DNA from: Streptantibioticus_A sp037034305 | GTDB lineage: Bacteria > Actinomycetota > Actinomycetes > Streptomycetales > Streptomycetaceae | Length of the DNA stretch: 64,000 nt | Direction: 5' to 3' | Assembly: GCA_037034305.1 (NCBI GenBank) | Contig: JBAGJY010000032.1 | Location: forward strand, 7,789 to 71,788 | In this document: positions 43,539 through 51,762 of the stretch, one piece after another | Layout: each line of letters starts with the position of its first letter | How positions within the stretch are numbered: position 1 is the first letter of the stretch | The notes under the pieces: model-generated | What the model saw: the letters and a program-made list of their open reading frames with translations, nothing else | Databases searched by the model: none | What the model was told of the DNA's origin: nothing | Program-made: the position numbers and the translations under genes

Positions 43539-43570
43539 GACCAACTCCCTTTCCTCGTGTGTTCGCAAGT

Positions 43571-44803
43571 TCACCAGGTGACGGGCAACTGGTACAGGCC
43601 GTAGATGTTCGCGTCGTCCTTGAACGGCAGTTCGTCAACGGGGGCGGCCAGGCGTAGTCCGGGGACGCGGGTGAACAGGGTGGTGAACACGATCTCGAGT
43701 TCCATCCGGGCGAGGTTCTGGCCCAGGCACTGGTGGATCCCGTAGCCGAACGCCACGTGGTGCCGGCCGCCGCGTTGGACGTCCAACTCGTCGGCCTGCT
43801 CGAAGACGGCGCCGTCACGGTTGGCCCCGCCAACGCTGAGCACGACCCCTTCGCCCGCGCGAACGGTGACCCCGTCGACCTCGATGTCGGCCAGCGCCAC
43901 CCGGGGCAGGAAGTCGACAATGCTGAAGTACCGCAGCAGTTCCTCAACGGTCTGGCCGACGAGTGCCGGATCGGCCCTCAGCTCGGCGAGTTGCCGAGGG
44001 TTCCGCAACAGTCCGGCCGTACCGAGTGAGATCATGTTGGCCGTGGTCTCGTGCCCCGCCAACAGCAGCAACGCGGCCAGGCCGACCAACAGTTCATGCG
44101 AGAACACCTCGCTTTCGCGGTCGCGCACGATCAACCGGCCGAGCAGGTCGTCGCCGGGTTCCCGCTCCTTGGCGGTGACCAGTTCGTCCAGGTAGTCGCG
44201 CAGCGCCCTGAGCGCCGCGGACCGGTCCTGCGCACTGGTGTTACGACTCAACAGCGCCCTGGTCCGGTCCTGGAAGAAGTCACGGTCGGCGTACGGCACA
44301 CCGAGCAACTCGCAGATCACCATGGACGGCACGGGGAGCGACAGCACGCTGACCAGGTCCGCCGGGCGCGCTCCGGCCAAAAGGTCGGTGACGCAGCCGT
44401 CCGCGATCTCCTGGATGCGTGGCCGCAGGGCTTGAATGCGTTTCACCGTGAACTCGGTGATGAGCATGCGCCGGTGTGTCGAGTGCCGGGGCGCGTCGAG
44501 CCCGATGAGCGCGTTGGAGATGGGGGCGAAGTCCTCGCGTGCCCGTGGTGGCAGCGGCGGCACCGGTGAGGGCAGATTGGGGTGCGAACGGTCCGAACTC
44601 AGCCGCGGGTCCGTCAGTAACCGGCGTACGAGGTCGTGCCGGGTCACCAACCAGGCGGTTCGGCCGCCGGGCAGGGCGACCCGGGCGACCGGTCGCGTGG
44701 CGCGCAGTGCCGAGTACTGCTCCGGTGGGTCGAAGGGACAGCCCCGGGCCATCGGGAAGGCGGGCAACTCCTGGATCGCGGCGCCTGCGGAGATGTCGGT
44801 CAT
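43571..44803 (-). CDS. Cytochrome P450 (CYP105-like) with a TTA codon
   Basis: A 410-residue P450. Motifs: I-helix AGHETTANMIS (about 243), K-helix ExxR in VEELLRYFSIVD (about 282), and heme loop GYGIHQCLGQNLARMELE (Cys about 354). The N-terminal PFDPPEQYSALRATRPVARV and the overall pattern resemble CYP105 enzymes, which oxidise xenobiotics and secondary metabolites. Codon 62 is TTA (44618-44620), linking expression to bldA. ATG 44803 follows GGGAG. It is followed by its ferredoxin and divergent from an XRE-cupin regulator, a likely controller. Confidence 0.9.
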   Translation of the reverse strand: MTDISAGAAIQELPAFPMARGCPFDPPEQYSALRATRPVARVALPGGRTAWLVTRHDLVRRLLTDPRLSSDRSHPNLPSPVPPLPPRAREDFAPISNALIGLDAPRHSTHRRMLITEFTVKRIQALRPRIQEIADGCVTDLLAGARPADLVSVLSLPVPSMVICELLGVPYADRDFFQDRTRALLSRNTSAQDRSAALRALRDYLDELVTAKEREPGDDLLGRLIVRDRESEVFSHELLVGLAALLLLAGHETTANMISLGTAGLLRNPRQLAELRADPALVGQTVEELLRYFSIVDFLPRVALADIEVDGVTVRAGEGVVLSVGGANRDGAVFEQADELDVQRGGRHHVAFGYGIHQCLGQNLARMELEIVFTTLFTRVPGLRLAAPVDELPFKDDANIYGLYQLPVTW

Positions 44804-44980
44804 GTCTACTCCCAACTAGCTTCGGAGTATGTGAATGTGCCTTGCTTTTAAGAGTAGACGTTAAATGCGAGCGACTTTCAAGATGTGTGAAGGTGTTGTC
44901 CGCGGCGGGCTGGCCTCGGCTGGACTGCCTTGCCCAGTGCGGGTTGCAAACGCGCATGCCGTATCGGCAAGCTGACGGTC

Positions 44981-45598
44981 ATGGACGAACTGGCCGATGT
45001 GCTGGCAGCCGTGGGGCCGCGGCTGCGAGAGCTGCGGCGACAGCGCAGCCTGACGCTGGCGGACCTCACGGAGGCAACCGGCATTTCGGAGAGCACCCTG
45101 TCCCGGCTGGAGAGCGGTGGCCGCCGTCCCAACCTGGAACTGCTGCTCCCACTTGCCCGCGCCTACGGCGTGCCGCTGGACGAGTTGGTCGGAGCGCCGC
45201 ACACCGGTGACCCGCGAGTGCATCTGCGCCCGGTCCGGCGCAACGGGATGACGTTCGTGCCGCTGACCCGGCGTGCGGGAGGCCTGCAGGCCCACAAGTT
45301 GGTGATCCCGCCCAGGCCGGGCGACGGCGACCCCGACCTGAGGACCCACGAGGGGTACGAGTGGCTCTATGTGCTCAACGGCCGACTGCGGCTGCTGCTG
45401 GGCCAGCACGATCTGGTCCTCAAAGCGGGTGAGGTCGCGGAGTTCGACACGCACCTGCCGCACTGGATGGGGACCGCGGACGACGAACCTGTGGAACTGC
45501 TCGTCCTGTTCGGCCAGCAGGGCGAGCGCGCCCACCTGCGCGCCCGTCCGGCTGACCCGTCCGCAGACGTCAGCCGGGCGAGGCCGTCGCCCGGGTGA
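44981..45598 (+). CDS. XRE-cupin transcriptional regulator
   Basis: A 205-residue protein with an N-terminal Cro/C1 HTH (about 10-65: LRELRRQRSLTLADLTEATG, then ISESTLSRLESGGRRPNLE) and a C-terminal cupin (about 100-185: HEGYEWLYVLNGRLRLLLGQ, VAEFDTHLPHWMG). The cupin probably binds a small ligand. ATG 44981. It is divergent from the P450 gene across about 180 bp. A 7-bp inverted repeat GTCTACT/AGTAGAC lies near the P450 start. Its 3' end overlaps the convergent serine hydrolase by 29 bp. Confidence 0.88.
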   Translation: MDELADVLAAVGPRLRELRRQRSLTLADLTEATGISESTLSRLESGGRRPNLELLLPLARAYGVPLDELVGAPHTGDPRVHLRPVRRNGMTFVPLTRRAGGLQAHKLVIPPRPGDGDPDLRTHEGYEWLYVLNGRLRLLLGQHDLVLKAGEVAEFDTHLPHWMGTADDEPVELLVLFGQQGERAHLRARPADPSADVSRARPSPG

Positions 45599-46847
45599 CC
45601 GGCTTGTCGAGCATGGCGCACACCGCGGTGTCGACCAGAGCGTCATGGGCCGCGCCCGTCTTGGCGTCGGCCAGGCCGAAGGCGGTGGAGGTGAGGACGG
45701 AGGCGGTGCGCCGGCCGGTACTGTCGGTGTACTCCTCGCTGGAGTAGCCGGGGACCTGGCCGACGTGACCCCAGACGGCGCCGCAGGGAGTGACGATCCG
45801 CTCCAGTCCGAGCCCGTAGCGGTCGGCGGTGGCGGAGCCCTCGGGGACCGTGGTGCGCATCTGCGTCAACTCGGCGCGGGGCAGCAGCCTTCCGGACATC
45901 AGGGCGGCGTCGAAGCGGGCCCAGTCGTCGGCGTTCGAGATGATGCCGCCCGCGCCCGCCTCCGCGGCCACGCCGATCCACGTGGTGTCGACGTAATCGT
46001 CGGCCCGCGCACCGCCGTTGAACCGGGGGACCGGGGGAGTGGCTGACGGGAGCATCGGGCCCGGGCGCGCGGGGTCGGGTTCGTATCCGTGCGCGAGGTC
46101 AGGGCTCTTCGGCTGGACAACGCCGCGGGACAGATAGGTGTGTTCCAGGTGCAGGGGCTCGGCGATGCGCTGCCGAACGAGTTCGGCCAGGCGGTGTCGG
46201 GTTGCCTTCTCGGCCACGAGGCCGAGGGTGACGTAGTTGGTGTTGCTGTAGGCGAAGCGGGCGCCCGGTGCGAACGGGGGGCTGTGTTCGACAGCCGTGG
46301 CGATCAGTTGCCGCGCGGTCCACTCCCGGGTGTCCTGGCCGGACAGCGTCTTCATGACGGCTGGATCGCTGGAGTAGTTGAACAGGCCGCTGGTGTGGTT
46401 CAGCAGCATGCGCACGGTGATGGAGCGCCCGTCGGGGACGAGGCCGGGCAGCCACTTGTCCACCGGGTCGGACAGCTCGATCCGGTGCTCGGCCACCAGT
46501 TGCAGGACCACGGTGGCGACCATTGTCTTGGTGTTGGAGCCCATCTTGAACTGGTCTTCGACACCGAGCCGGTGATCGGCGACGGACCAGGGAGCCTGCT
46601 GGGCGATCCGGATCGGGGAGCCATGGCCGTCGGCGACCCGGACGATGGTGCCGGGCGCCCCGGCGGCCACCTCCTGCCGGGCCAGCCGCACCAGTTGGGC
46701 CCGCGCTCCCGCGGCGGACGCGGCGGTGGGCGTTGGCGTGACGGGACCCGCACCGCACGCTGTTGCCGCACACCCGAGTGCGGCGGTGAGCGACACGGCC
46801 AGGGCCGCCCGGCGACGGCGGCGGGACGGCGAGGTGTGCTCGGTCAT
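45570..46847 (-). CDS. Secreted serine hydrolase (beta-lactamase / D,D-carboxypeptidase fold)
   Basis: A 425-residue class C beta-lactamase-related protein. A signal sequence (RRRRAALAVSLTAALGCAAT) ends in Cys-containing sequence that could be a lipobox. The catalytic SxxK is in MGSNTKTMVA (about residue 104), the YxN motif in FAYSNTNYV (about 200) and the third element in WGHVGQVPGY (about 367). Relatives include D-alanyl-D-alanine carboxypeptidases and esterases; the substrate is not predictable. ATG 46847 has GGGAG 8 bp upstream. Confidence 0.88.
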   Translation of the reverse strand: MTEHTSPSRRRRRAALAVSLTAALGCAATACGAGPVTPTPTAASAAGARAQLVRLARQEVAAGAPGTIVRVADGHGSPIRIAQQAPWSVADHRLGVEDQFKMGSNTKTMVATVVLQLVAEHRIELSDPVDKWLPGLVPDGRSITVRMLLNHTSGLFNYSSDPAVMKTLSGQDTREWTARQLIATAVEHSPPFAPGARFAYSNTNYVTLGLVAEKATRHRLAELVRQRIAEPLHLEHTYLSRGVVQPKSPDLAHGYEPDPARPGPMLPSATPPVPRFNGGARADDYVDTTWIGVAAEAGAGGIISNADDWARFDAALMSGRLLPRAELTQMRTTVPEGSATADRYGLGLERIVTPCGAVWGHVGQVPGYSSEEYTDSTGRRTASVLTSTAFGLADAKTGAAHDALVDTAVCAMLDKPVTRATASPG

Positions 46848-46933
46848 GTGGTCTGCTCCCTGGCCCGGTGCGTGCGACCTGGCCGCGGTGGACGGGCGCG
46901 CTGCCCAGCGCCCGGTGGCAGGTCCCGGGCGGT

Positions 46934-47139
46934 TCAGTGCCCGCGCCCGAGCTGCTGAGTGGCGGCGCGCAGTGCGTCGAAGGCGGCGTTCAGGCGGGTG
47001 ACGTGGTCGTCGCGGATGTCCGCGGGCCGCTCGCCGACAAGGACGCGCCCGGCCGTGACGGCGAGGGGAACAGGCGGGTCGTCATATCGGTGATGCGCTG
47101 GCGCGTGCGCGCCTTGTTCGTCTCCGCGAGTCCACTCAC
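46934..47139 (-). pseudogene. TetR regulator remnant with internal deletion
   Basis: From GTG 47139 the translation LAETNKARTRQRITDMTTRLF is a normal TetR N-terminus, but the rest of the HTH is missing. In another frame the sequence continues TAGRVLVGERPADIRDDHVT, then LNAAFDALRAATQQLGRG, and stops at 46934; this resembles a TetR C-terminal helix pair. At least 100 residues are lost. It is divergent from the alpha/beta hydrolase at 47272 and was probably its regulator. Confidence 0.6.
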
Positions 47140-47173
47140 ACAGACACTGTATCCGCGCGAAGATCGTCCCTCA

Positions 47174-47245
47174 TTATGAGAGTCAACTTGCATAAAGGGA
47201 GGAGCGTCTCCTACTCTCCTGAGAGCGGCCTCTCGCCAGAGGCCG
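47174..47245 (+). promoter_or_regulatory. Operator-like and hairpin sequences upstream of alpha/beta hydrolase
   Basis: TTATG (47174-47178) and CATAA (47191-47195) form an inverted repeat of TetR-operator size in an A/T-rich stretch. Further on, CGGCCTCT (47226-47233) and AGAGGCCG (47238-47245) make an 8-bp stem with a 4-nt loop in the probable 5' leader. Confidence 0.4.
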
Positions 47246-47271
47246 AACAACGTGTGTCAGGGAGTTGACCA

Positions 47272-48099
47272 ATGTCTGTGCCCGTAACCACCCGCCCTTC
47301 CCGCACTGTTGACTTCGGCGAGGAGCTGACCTTGACGCTGCGCGAGGCGGGCGATGCCGCTGACCGCGCGGGCAACGGCGTGTTGCTGCTGCACGGTGGC
47401 GCCGGGCCGCGTTCGGTCGCGGGGTTGGCGGCCGCCCTGTCCGAGCGGGCGCATGTGATCACCCCGACGCATCCCGGGTTCGACGGCACACCTCGGCCGC
47501 AGTGGAGTGACTCTGTCGCCGATCTCGCGCTGGCGTATCTCGACCTTCTCGACGCCCTGGACATGCGACGGGTCCTGGTGATGGGCAGTTCGCTCGGCGG
47601 CTGGATCGCGGCCGAGATGGCGCTGCGCGACACCCGCGGGCGCCTCGGCGCTCTGGTCCTGCTCAACGCCGTCGGCATTCGGCCCGACAGTCCGGCGGAC
47701 CTCACCGACACCCGCTCCCTCAGTCCGGCCGAACTCGGGCAACTGGCCTTCCACAGTGCGCGGTTCCGTCTGAATCCGGCCGAACTGAGCGACGAGCAGC
47801 GGATCGGTCTGGCCGCCAACCAGCGCACCCTGGAGCTCTATTCGGGCGAGCAGTGGATGTACGACCCGAAGCTGCGCCGTCGGCTGCGGCGGGTCGACGT
47901 GCCCGCGCTCGTGGTGTGGGGCGAGCGGGACGGGATCGCCTCCCCGGCGTACGGGCGCGCCTATGCCGACGCGTTCCCCCGCGGCCGCTTCGCGCCGATC
48001 GCCGACGCCGGGCACTTTCCCCACATCGAGCAGCAAGCTCGCACGCTGGCCGTGGTGGGGGAGTTCGTCAAGGACGAGCTGGAGCGGCGCGGCGCCTGA
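47272..48099 (+). CDS. Alpha/beta hydrolase
   Basis: A 275-residue alpha/beta hydrolase. It has VLLLHGGAGP near the oxyanion hole (about 38), the nucleophile elbow MGSSLGGWIA (Ser about 106), the acid in WGERDGIAS (Asp about 224) and the His in ADAGHFPHIE (about 248). The small sequence differences between this and the hydrolase at 18239 show they are not close paralogues. ATG 47272 follows GGGAG. It was likely controlled by the TetR gene whose remnant is divergent at 46934. Confidence 0.87.
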   Translation: MSVPVTTRPSRTVDFGEELTLTLREAGDAADRAGNGVLLLHGGAGPRSVAGLAAALSERAHVITPTHPGFDGTPRPQWSDSVADLALAYLDLLDALDMRRVLVMGSSLGGWIAAEMALRDTRGRLGALVLLNAVGIRPDSPADLTDTRSLSPAELGQLAFHSARFRLNPAELSDEQRIGLAANQRTLELYSGEQWMYDPKLRRRLRRVDVPALVVWGERDGIASPAYGRAYADAFPRGRFAPIADAGHFPHIEQQARTLAVVGEFVKDELERRGA

Positions 48100-48386
48100 A
48101 CTCCTCGTCGCACCGCCCTGCGACGTCCGTGCCGCCGGGCGGGCCCGGAGGTCAGCCGGATGTGGTGGCGTGACCGCTTGGCGCGCCGGGCGCGGCCGAG
48201 TGGGCTCCCCGCCTCAGGCGGTGCGCAGAACCAGACCGCCACGCCCGTCAGGTGATCGATGCGTCGTTCACGGCCGCCCCCGTCATGAGGGTAACCTCTC
48301 ACAAACGTAGGCTGGTCGCCGACTCCGGTGCGCGTGCCCTCTCGTCGTGCGGGCGCTCACCGGGACCTGAACAGGAGGGTGGATCG

Positions 48387-49010
48387 ATGACGCCGCAGGG
48401 CACGGCGGGGCGTGCCAACCAGAAGCTGCGCACGCGCAACGCGATCGTGCGGGCCGCGGCAGAGTTGAGCCGTACCGGTCGCGAGGTCACCATGCCCGCC
48501 GTCGCCAAGGCGGCGCTGGTCTCCGAGGCCACGGCCTACCGCTACTTCCCCGATCTGGCCAGCCTGCTCCAGGAGGCCATCGCCGGACAACTGCCCAGCC
48601 CCCAGGAGGCGCTGGCCACGGTCGCCGACTCCTCCGACCCGGTGGCGCGGATCGCCGTCGCGACCGAGTACCTGGCGCGCCACATCCTGGCGCGCCAAGG
48701 TGCGGTGCGTGCTCTGATGTCAGCCACCATCGCCCGCCCTGAACAGGTGGGCGCGCGGCCGGGGCTGCGATTCGGCCTGATCGACCATGCGCTCGCCCCG
48801 CTCGCGGACACGCCCGGTGCGTGTACCCCCGACGCCCTCGCACAGCTCAAGCGTGACCTCGCCGTCGTCGTCGGCGCCGAGGCCCTGTTCACCCTGACCG
48901 ACCTGTGCGGTCTCGACCCGGAGGCCGCCGTCGCCAGCGTCGTGCACACCGCTACGGCCCTCACCCGGGCCGCCGTACGGGACGTCGAGGACGAGCCGGG
49001 CGGGGAGTGA
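48387..49010 (+). CDS. TetR family transcriptional regulator
   Basis: A 207-residue TetR protein. The HTH spans about 12-60: KLRTRNAIVRAAAELSRTGR, then VTMPAVAKAALVSEATAYRY and FPDLASLLQEAI. The C-terminal ligand-binding half is helical with no close family assignment. ATG 48387 follows AGGAGGGTGG. No divergent gene shares its promoter, so the target is uncertain; it may act on its own promoter or the preceding hydrolase. Confidence 0.88.
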   Translation: MTPQGTAGRANQKLRTRNAIVRAAAELSRTGREVTMPAVAKAALVSEATAYRYFPDLASLLQEAIAGQLPSPQEALATVADSSDPVARIAVATEYLARHILARQGAVRALMSATIARPEQVGARPGLRFGLIDHALAPLADTPGACTPDALAQLKRDLAVVVGAEALFTLTDLCGLDPEAAVASVVHTATALTRAAVRDVEDEPGGE

Positions 49011-49193
49011 CGGCGCGGGCGCCCGGTTGGCGAGCCGACCGCGCCGACACCGCAGTCGGACTCGACGGCGAGGAGGGCACCGCGCGGTGGATGGCCTTGT
49101 TCCGTGACGGGTTGAGGGCCTTGGATCCGGTGGGTCGGCGGCGATACCGTGGGCGATATCGATGGGGTATCGCTGAGTTCGCGAGGTGCGCCG

Positions 49194-49589
49194 ATGTCGA
49201 ACGAGGGGAAATCGCCCGCGCAGTTGCTGCTCCAAGCCGTGGACGAACTGCCCAAGGACGAGCGCGACCGCGTCCTGACGTGGCTGATCGACCCCGCACC
49301 CCGTTCGGCCCGGACCGCCTGGGCGCTCCACTCCCACAACCAGCAACCCGTCAGCCAACTGCGGGAGATGACACCCGCGGTGAGTGCGGCCCTGCGTCGT
49401 CGCACCGCCGCGCAGGGCGAGGAGCTCCAGGTGGTGCCCGTGCGCCTGACGGGCGACCAGCATGCCGCGCTGCGCGAGTGGTGTCAGGAGCACGGCTTCT
49501 CCATGGCCACGGTCATCCGCGGACTGGTGTCGCGCTTCCTCGACGGCCAGGGTGCCGCGTCCTCGCCCAGCGCACCGGACGAAGGGTAG
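49194..49589 (+). CDS. Small protein with ribbon-helix-helix-like C-terminus
   Basis: A 131-residue protein I cannot assign to a named family. The first half is helical and acidic (PAQLLLQAVDELPKDERDRV). The second half contains VVPVRLTGDQHAALREWCQE followed by HGFSMATVIRGLVSRFLDG, a beta-strand-helix-helix pattern that fits a ribbon-helix-helix DNA-binding fold. ATG 49194 has GAGGTG 7 bp upstream. The stop codon is directly followed by a dispersed repeat element. A regulator or antitoxin-like role is possible, but no toxin partner is adjacent. Confidence 0.72.
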   Translation: MSNEGKSPAQLLLQAVDELPKDERDRVLTWLIDPAPRSARTAWALHSHNQQPVSQLREMTPAVSAALRRRTAAQGEELQVVPVRLTGDQHAALREWCQEHGFSMATVIRGLVSRFLDGQGAASSPSAPDEG

Positions 49590-49690
49590 GCGCTCCGCTG
49601 GGAGTGCGGTGACGCGCCGTCGATCAGCTGCGGTACCACCGTGGCCGGTCGCGCGGTTGCCCGCCTCTTCAGGGCGCTGCCGAACCGCGG
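49590..49690 (+). repeat. Dispersed ~100-bp element, copy 2
   Basis: It starts GCGCTCCGCTGGGAGTGCGG immediately after a TAG stop. The far end (CAGGGCGCTGCCGAACC) reaches into the last codons of the convergent DUF6585-like gene, so that protein's final residues are encoded by the element. Confidence 0.75.
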
Positions 49691-50292
49691 TGCGAGGCGT
49701 TCGTTCGCAGGAGTTCGACGAGTGCGCGCAGGACGAAGAGGTTCGGGACCTCGGACGCCACGGTTCCCAGGCTGTGCCAGTTCCCGGCGGCGCTGAGCCC
49801 GACACTCCCGTCGTGGATCTCCAGCCGCTGAACCAGCGGCCACCGCGCGGACACCTCACCCGATCCGATCTCCTGCCTGGTCAGCCAGATCTCACCGAAG
49901 GCGAGTCGCTCCCCCTTGCCGAGCGCGGCCAGGGCCCGGGGCAACTGGGCTTCGATGACGGCCCGTTGGATCCGCGCCCCCCATTCCTCCGCGTCGCGGA
50001 ACCCGCCGCCGCACGAGGCGATGCCCGGCACGCCCCGCCGCGTTCGGCCGCAGAGCCCCACCTGCTGCCCGCCGACGTCGGTGACCGTACGGACGGGGGC
50101 GGCCGCCAGGTCACCCGGTTGCGCGGCGCTCTCCAGGAACACGCACGTACTGTCGTAACGCACGACGTGAACGCGGCCGTTGACGGCAACGGTCATCCCG
50201 TGCTCGTACAGGTCCAGCCTCGCGTCCGCGCGCGTCTTCGCCGCGCGGCGGTCGGCCAGCGGGAAGAGCAGCGCCAGGACCCTCGTGACCAT
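49669..50292 (-). CDS. DUF6585-like protein
   Basis: A 207-residue protein with LDLYEHGMTVAVNGRVHVVR (about 27-46), a PH-like strand pattern, and a later RLAFGEIWLTRQEIGSGEVS region. This resembles the actinobacterial DUF6585 family, predicted to have a pleckstrin-like fold and of unknown function. ATG 50292 follows AGGAG with 7-bp spacing. The C-terminal GSAAP is encoded within repeat copy 2, so the original 3' end may have been replaced. Confidence 0.6.
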   Translation of the reverse strand: MVTRVLALLFPLADRRAAKTRADARLDLYEHGMTVAVNGRVHVVRYDSTCVFLESAAQPGDLAAAPVRTVTDVGGQQVGLCGRTRRGVPGIASCGGGFRDAEEWGARIQRAVIEAQLPRALAALGKGERLAFGEIWLTRQEIGSGEVSARWPLVQRLEIHDGSVGLSAAGNWHSLGTVASEVPNLFVLRALVELLRTNASHRGSAAP

Positions 50293-50517
50293 ACGGCAGC
50301 TCCTGTGCGGAGAGCCCGGATAGGTGGCGTGCCGCCTGCCGATGCGCTCTCGTCCGGCGGCTTCGGAGATCCTCGCCAGCAGCAACTCGCCGTCGCGGGT
50401 GCGCGGGTTGCTACGTGGCACGGGTGGATCCTTTGGTCGACGGCAGCGGTTGGTCACTGGTGGCGCCGCGGGCGGTGCGGCTGCTCGATGGCACCGTGTG
50501 ATGCGGCAGGGGCGCGC

Positions 50518-51606
50518 TCATCGCGCGGTCCCGGTGCGGGCGCGGTCGAGGCCGACATGGTCCGCGCGCACAATCGCCTGTCGTGTCCGCCGCAGCATCT
50601 CGCTTGGCGGCACGCCCAGTTCGTCGGCCAGATGGCGGCGGGTCCGGTCGAACACGGCCAGCGCCTCGGTGCGCCGACCGCCGCGGTGCAGGGCGCGCAT
50701 CAGCATCTCGGCGAGCGGCTCGTTGTGGGGGTGCGCCGCGCTCAGGGCGGACAACTCGGCCACCGCTTCACTGTGTTGGCCCAGCCGCAGTTGCCACTCC
50801 AGCTTCCGCTGCACCAGGGCGATTCTGCGCTCGGTGAGCCGCAGCCTTTCCAACTCCGCGAACGGGCCAGGCAGTCCGGCCAACGGCTCGCCGCGGAAGA
50901 AGTCCAGCGCCCGGGAGCAGGCGCGCACCGCCTCGGCCAGATCCCCGGCCCGCTCGGCCGCCCCCGCCGCGGTGACGAGTTCCTCCATGCGCACCACGTC
51001 CACCTCGACCGTGTCGCGGGCGAACCGGTAGCCGTACCGGTCACGCCTGATGACCGAGTCCGGGCCGTCCCCGAGGCGCAGGAGCTTGCGCAGTCGGTAG
51101 ACGTAGACCGGCACGACGTTGCCGATCGGCGGCTCCATCCCCCACACCCCGTCGAGTAGTTCCCGCTGGCTGACCGCCCGGTCAGGGCACAGCGCCAGCA
51201 CCGCCAGTACGGCCTGCTGACGCATCGGCCCCAGGTCCACTGGCTGCCCGGCGTGCCATGCCAGCAGTGGGCCGAGGACGCAGACGCGCAGCCACGGATC
51301 CGGCGCGGCCGCTCCCGCCTGGCGGACGGATGTCCGCGGCGCCGCGTTCGCCTCCCGTGCGCGCGGGCCGTGGCCGGGGACGACGAGACCGCAGTCGAAG
51401 GCGTGCACGATGGCGGCGGCACGGTCGCGCAGCCCGAGCTTGGCCAGGATCCGGCCGAGGTGGTCGGCTACGGCGGGCTCTGGGACGGCGAGGGCGGCGG
51501 CGATCTCAACGTCCCTCAGACCGCATCCGATCGCGTACAGCACCTCGCGCTCCTGGCGGTTGAGCGCGGTGGTGGTCGCTTCGTCGGCGGTCGCGGTCGT
51601 CGGCAT
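50518..51606 (-). CDS. LuxR-HTH / SARP (BTAD) fusion regulator
   Basis: A 362-residue regulator combining two DNA-binding domains. Residues about 12-70 are a LuxR-type HTH (LNRQEREVLYAIGCGLRDVE, LAKLGLRDRAAAIV). Residues about 105-190 are the OmpR-like winged helix of the Streptomyces antibiotic regulatory protein family (RVCVLGPLLAWHAGQPVDLG, RELLDGVWG). Residues about 200-345 are the bacterial transcriptional activator domain. SARPs activate secondary-metabolite promoters. ATG 51606 follows GGGAG. It is divergent from the XRE-NACHT gene. Confidence 0.87.
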   Translation of the reverse strand: MPTTATADEATTTALNRQEREVLYAIGCGLRDVEIAAALAVPEPAVADHLGRILAKLGLRDRAAAIVHAFDCGLVVPGHGPRAREANAAPRTSVRQAGAAAPDPWLRVCVLGPLLAWHAGQPVDLGPMRQQAVLAVLALCPDRAVSQRELLDGVWGMEPPIGNVVPVYVYRLRKLLRLGDGPDSVIRRDRYGYRFARDTVEVDVVRMEELVTAAGAAERAGDLAEAVRACSRALDFFRGEPLAGLPGPFAELERLRLTERRIALVQRKLEWQLRLGQHSEAVAELSALSAAHPHNEPLAEMLMRALHRGGRRTEALAVFDRTRRHLADELGVPPSEMLRRTRQAIVRADHVGLDRARTGTAR

Positions 51607-51762
51607 GGTGGCTCCCTGTTCTCCGGATGGGCCGGTGCCGTCGATGCTGGTTCCGGCGTCGGACAGCGGACAGGCCAAACCACCGGCCGTATCCGGCCGG
51701 TGGCCGCGCTAGAGTCCCTCACCTGGGGAAACGTGTGAAACGGCGTGGGGAGGCGGTGAGTT

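Noticed and set aside
44801..44862. Inverted repeat GTCTACT / AGTAGAC as a strong operator
   Set aside because: It is only 7 bp per arm with about 45 bp between, so it is too weak to list as a separate site; it is mentioned under the XRE-cupin gene.
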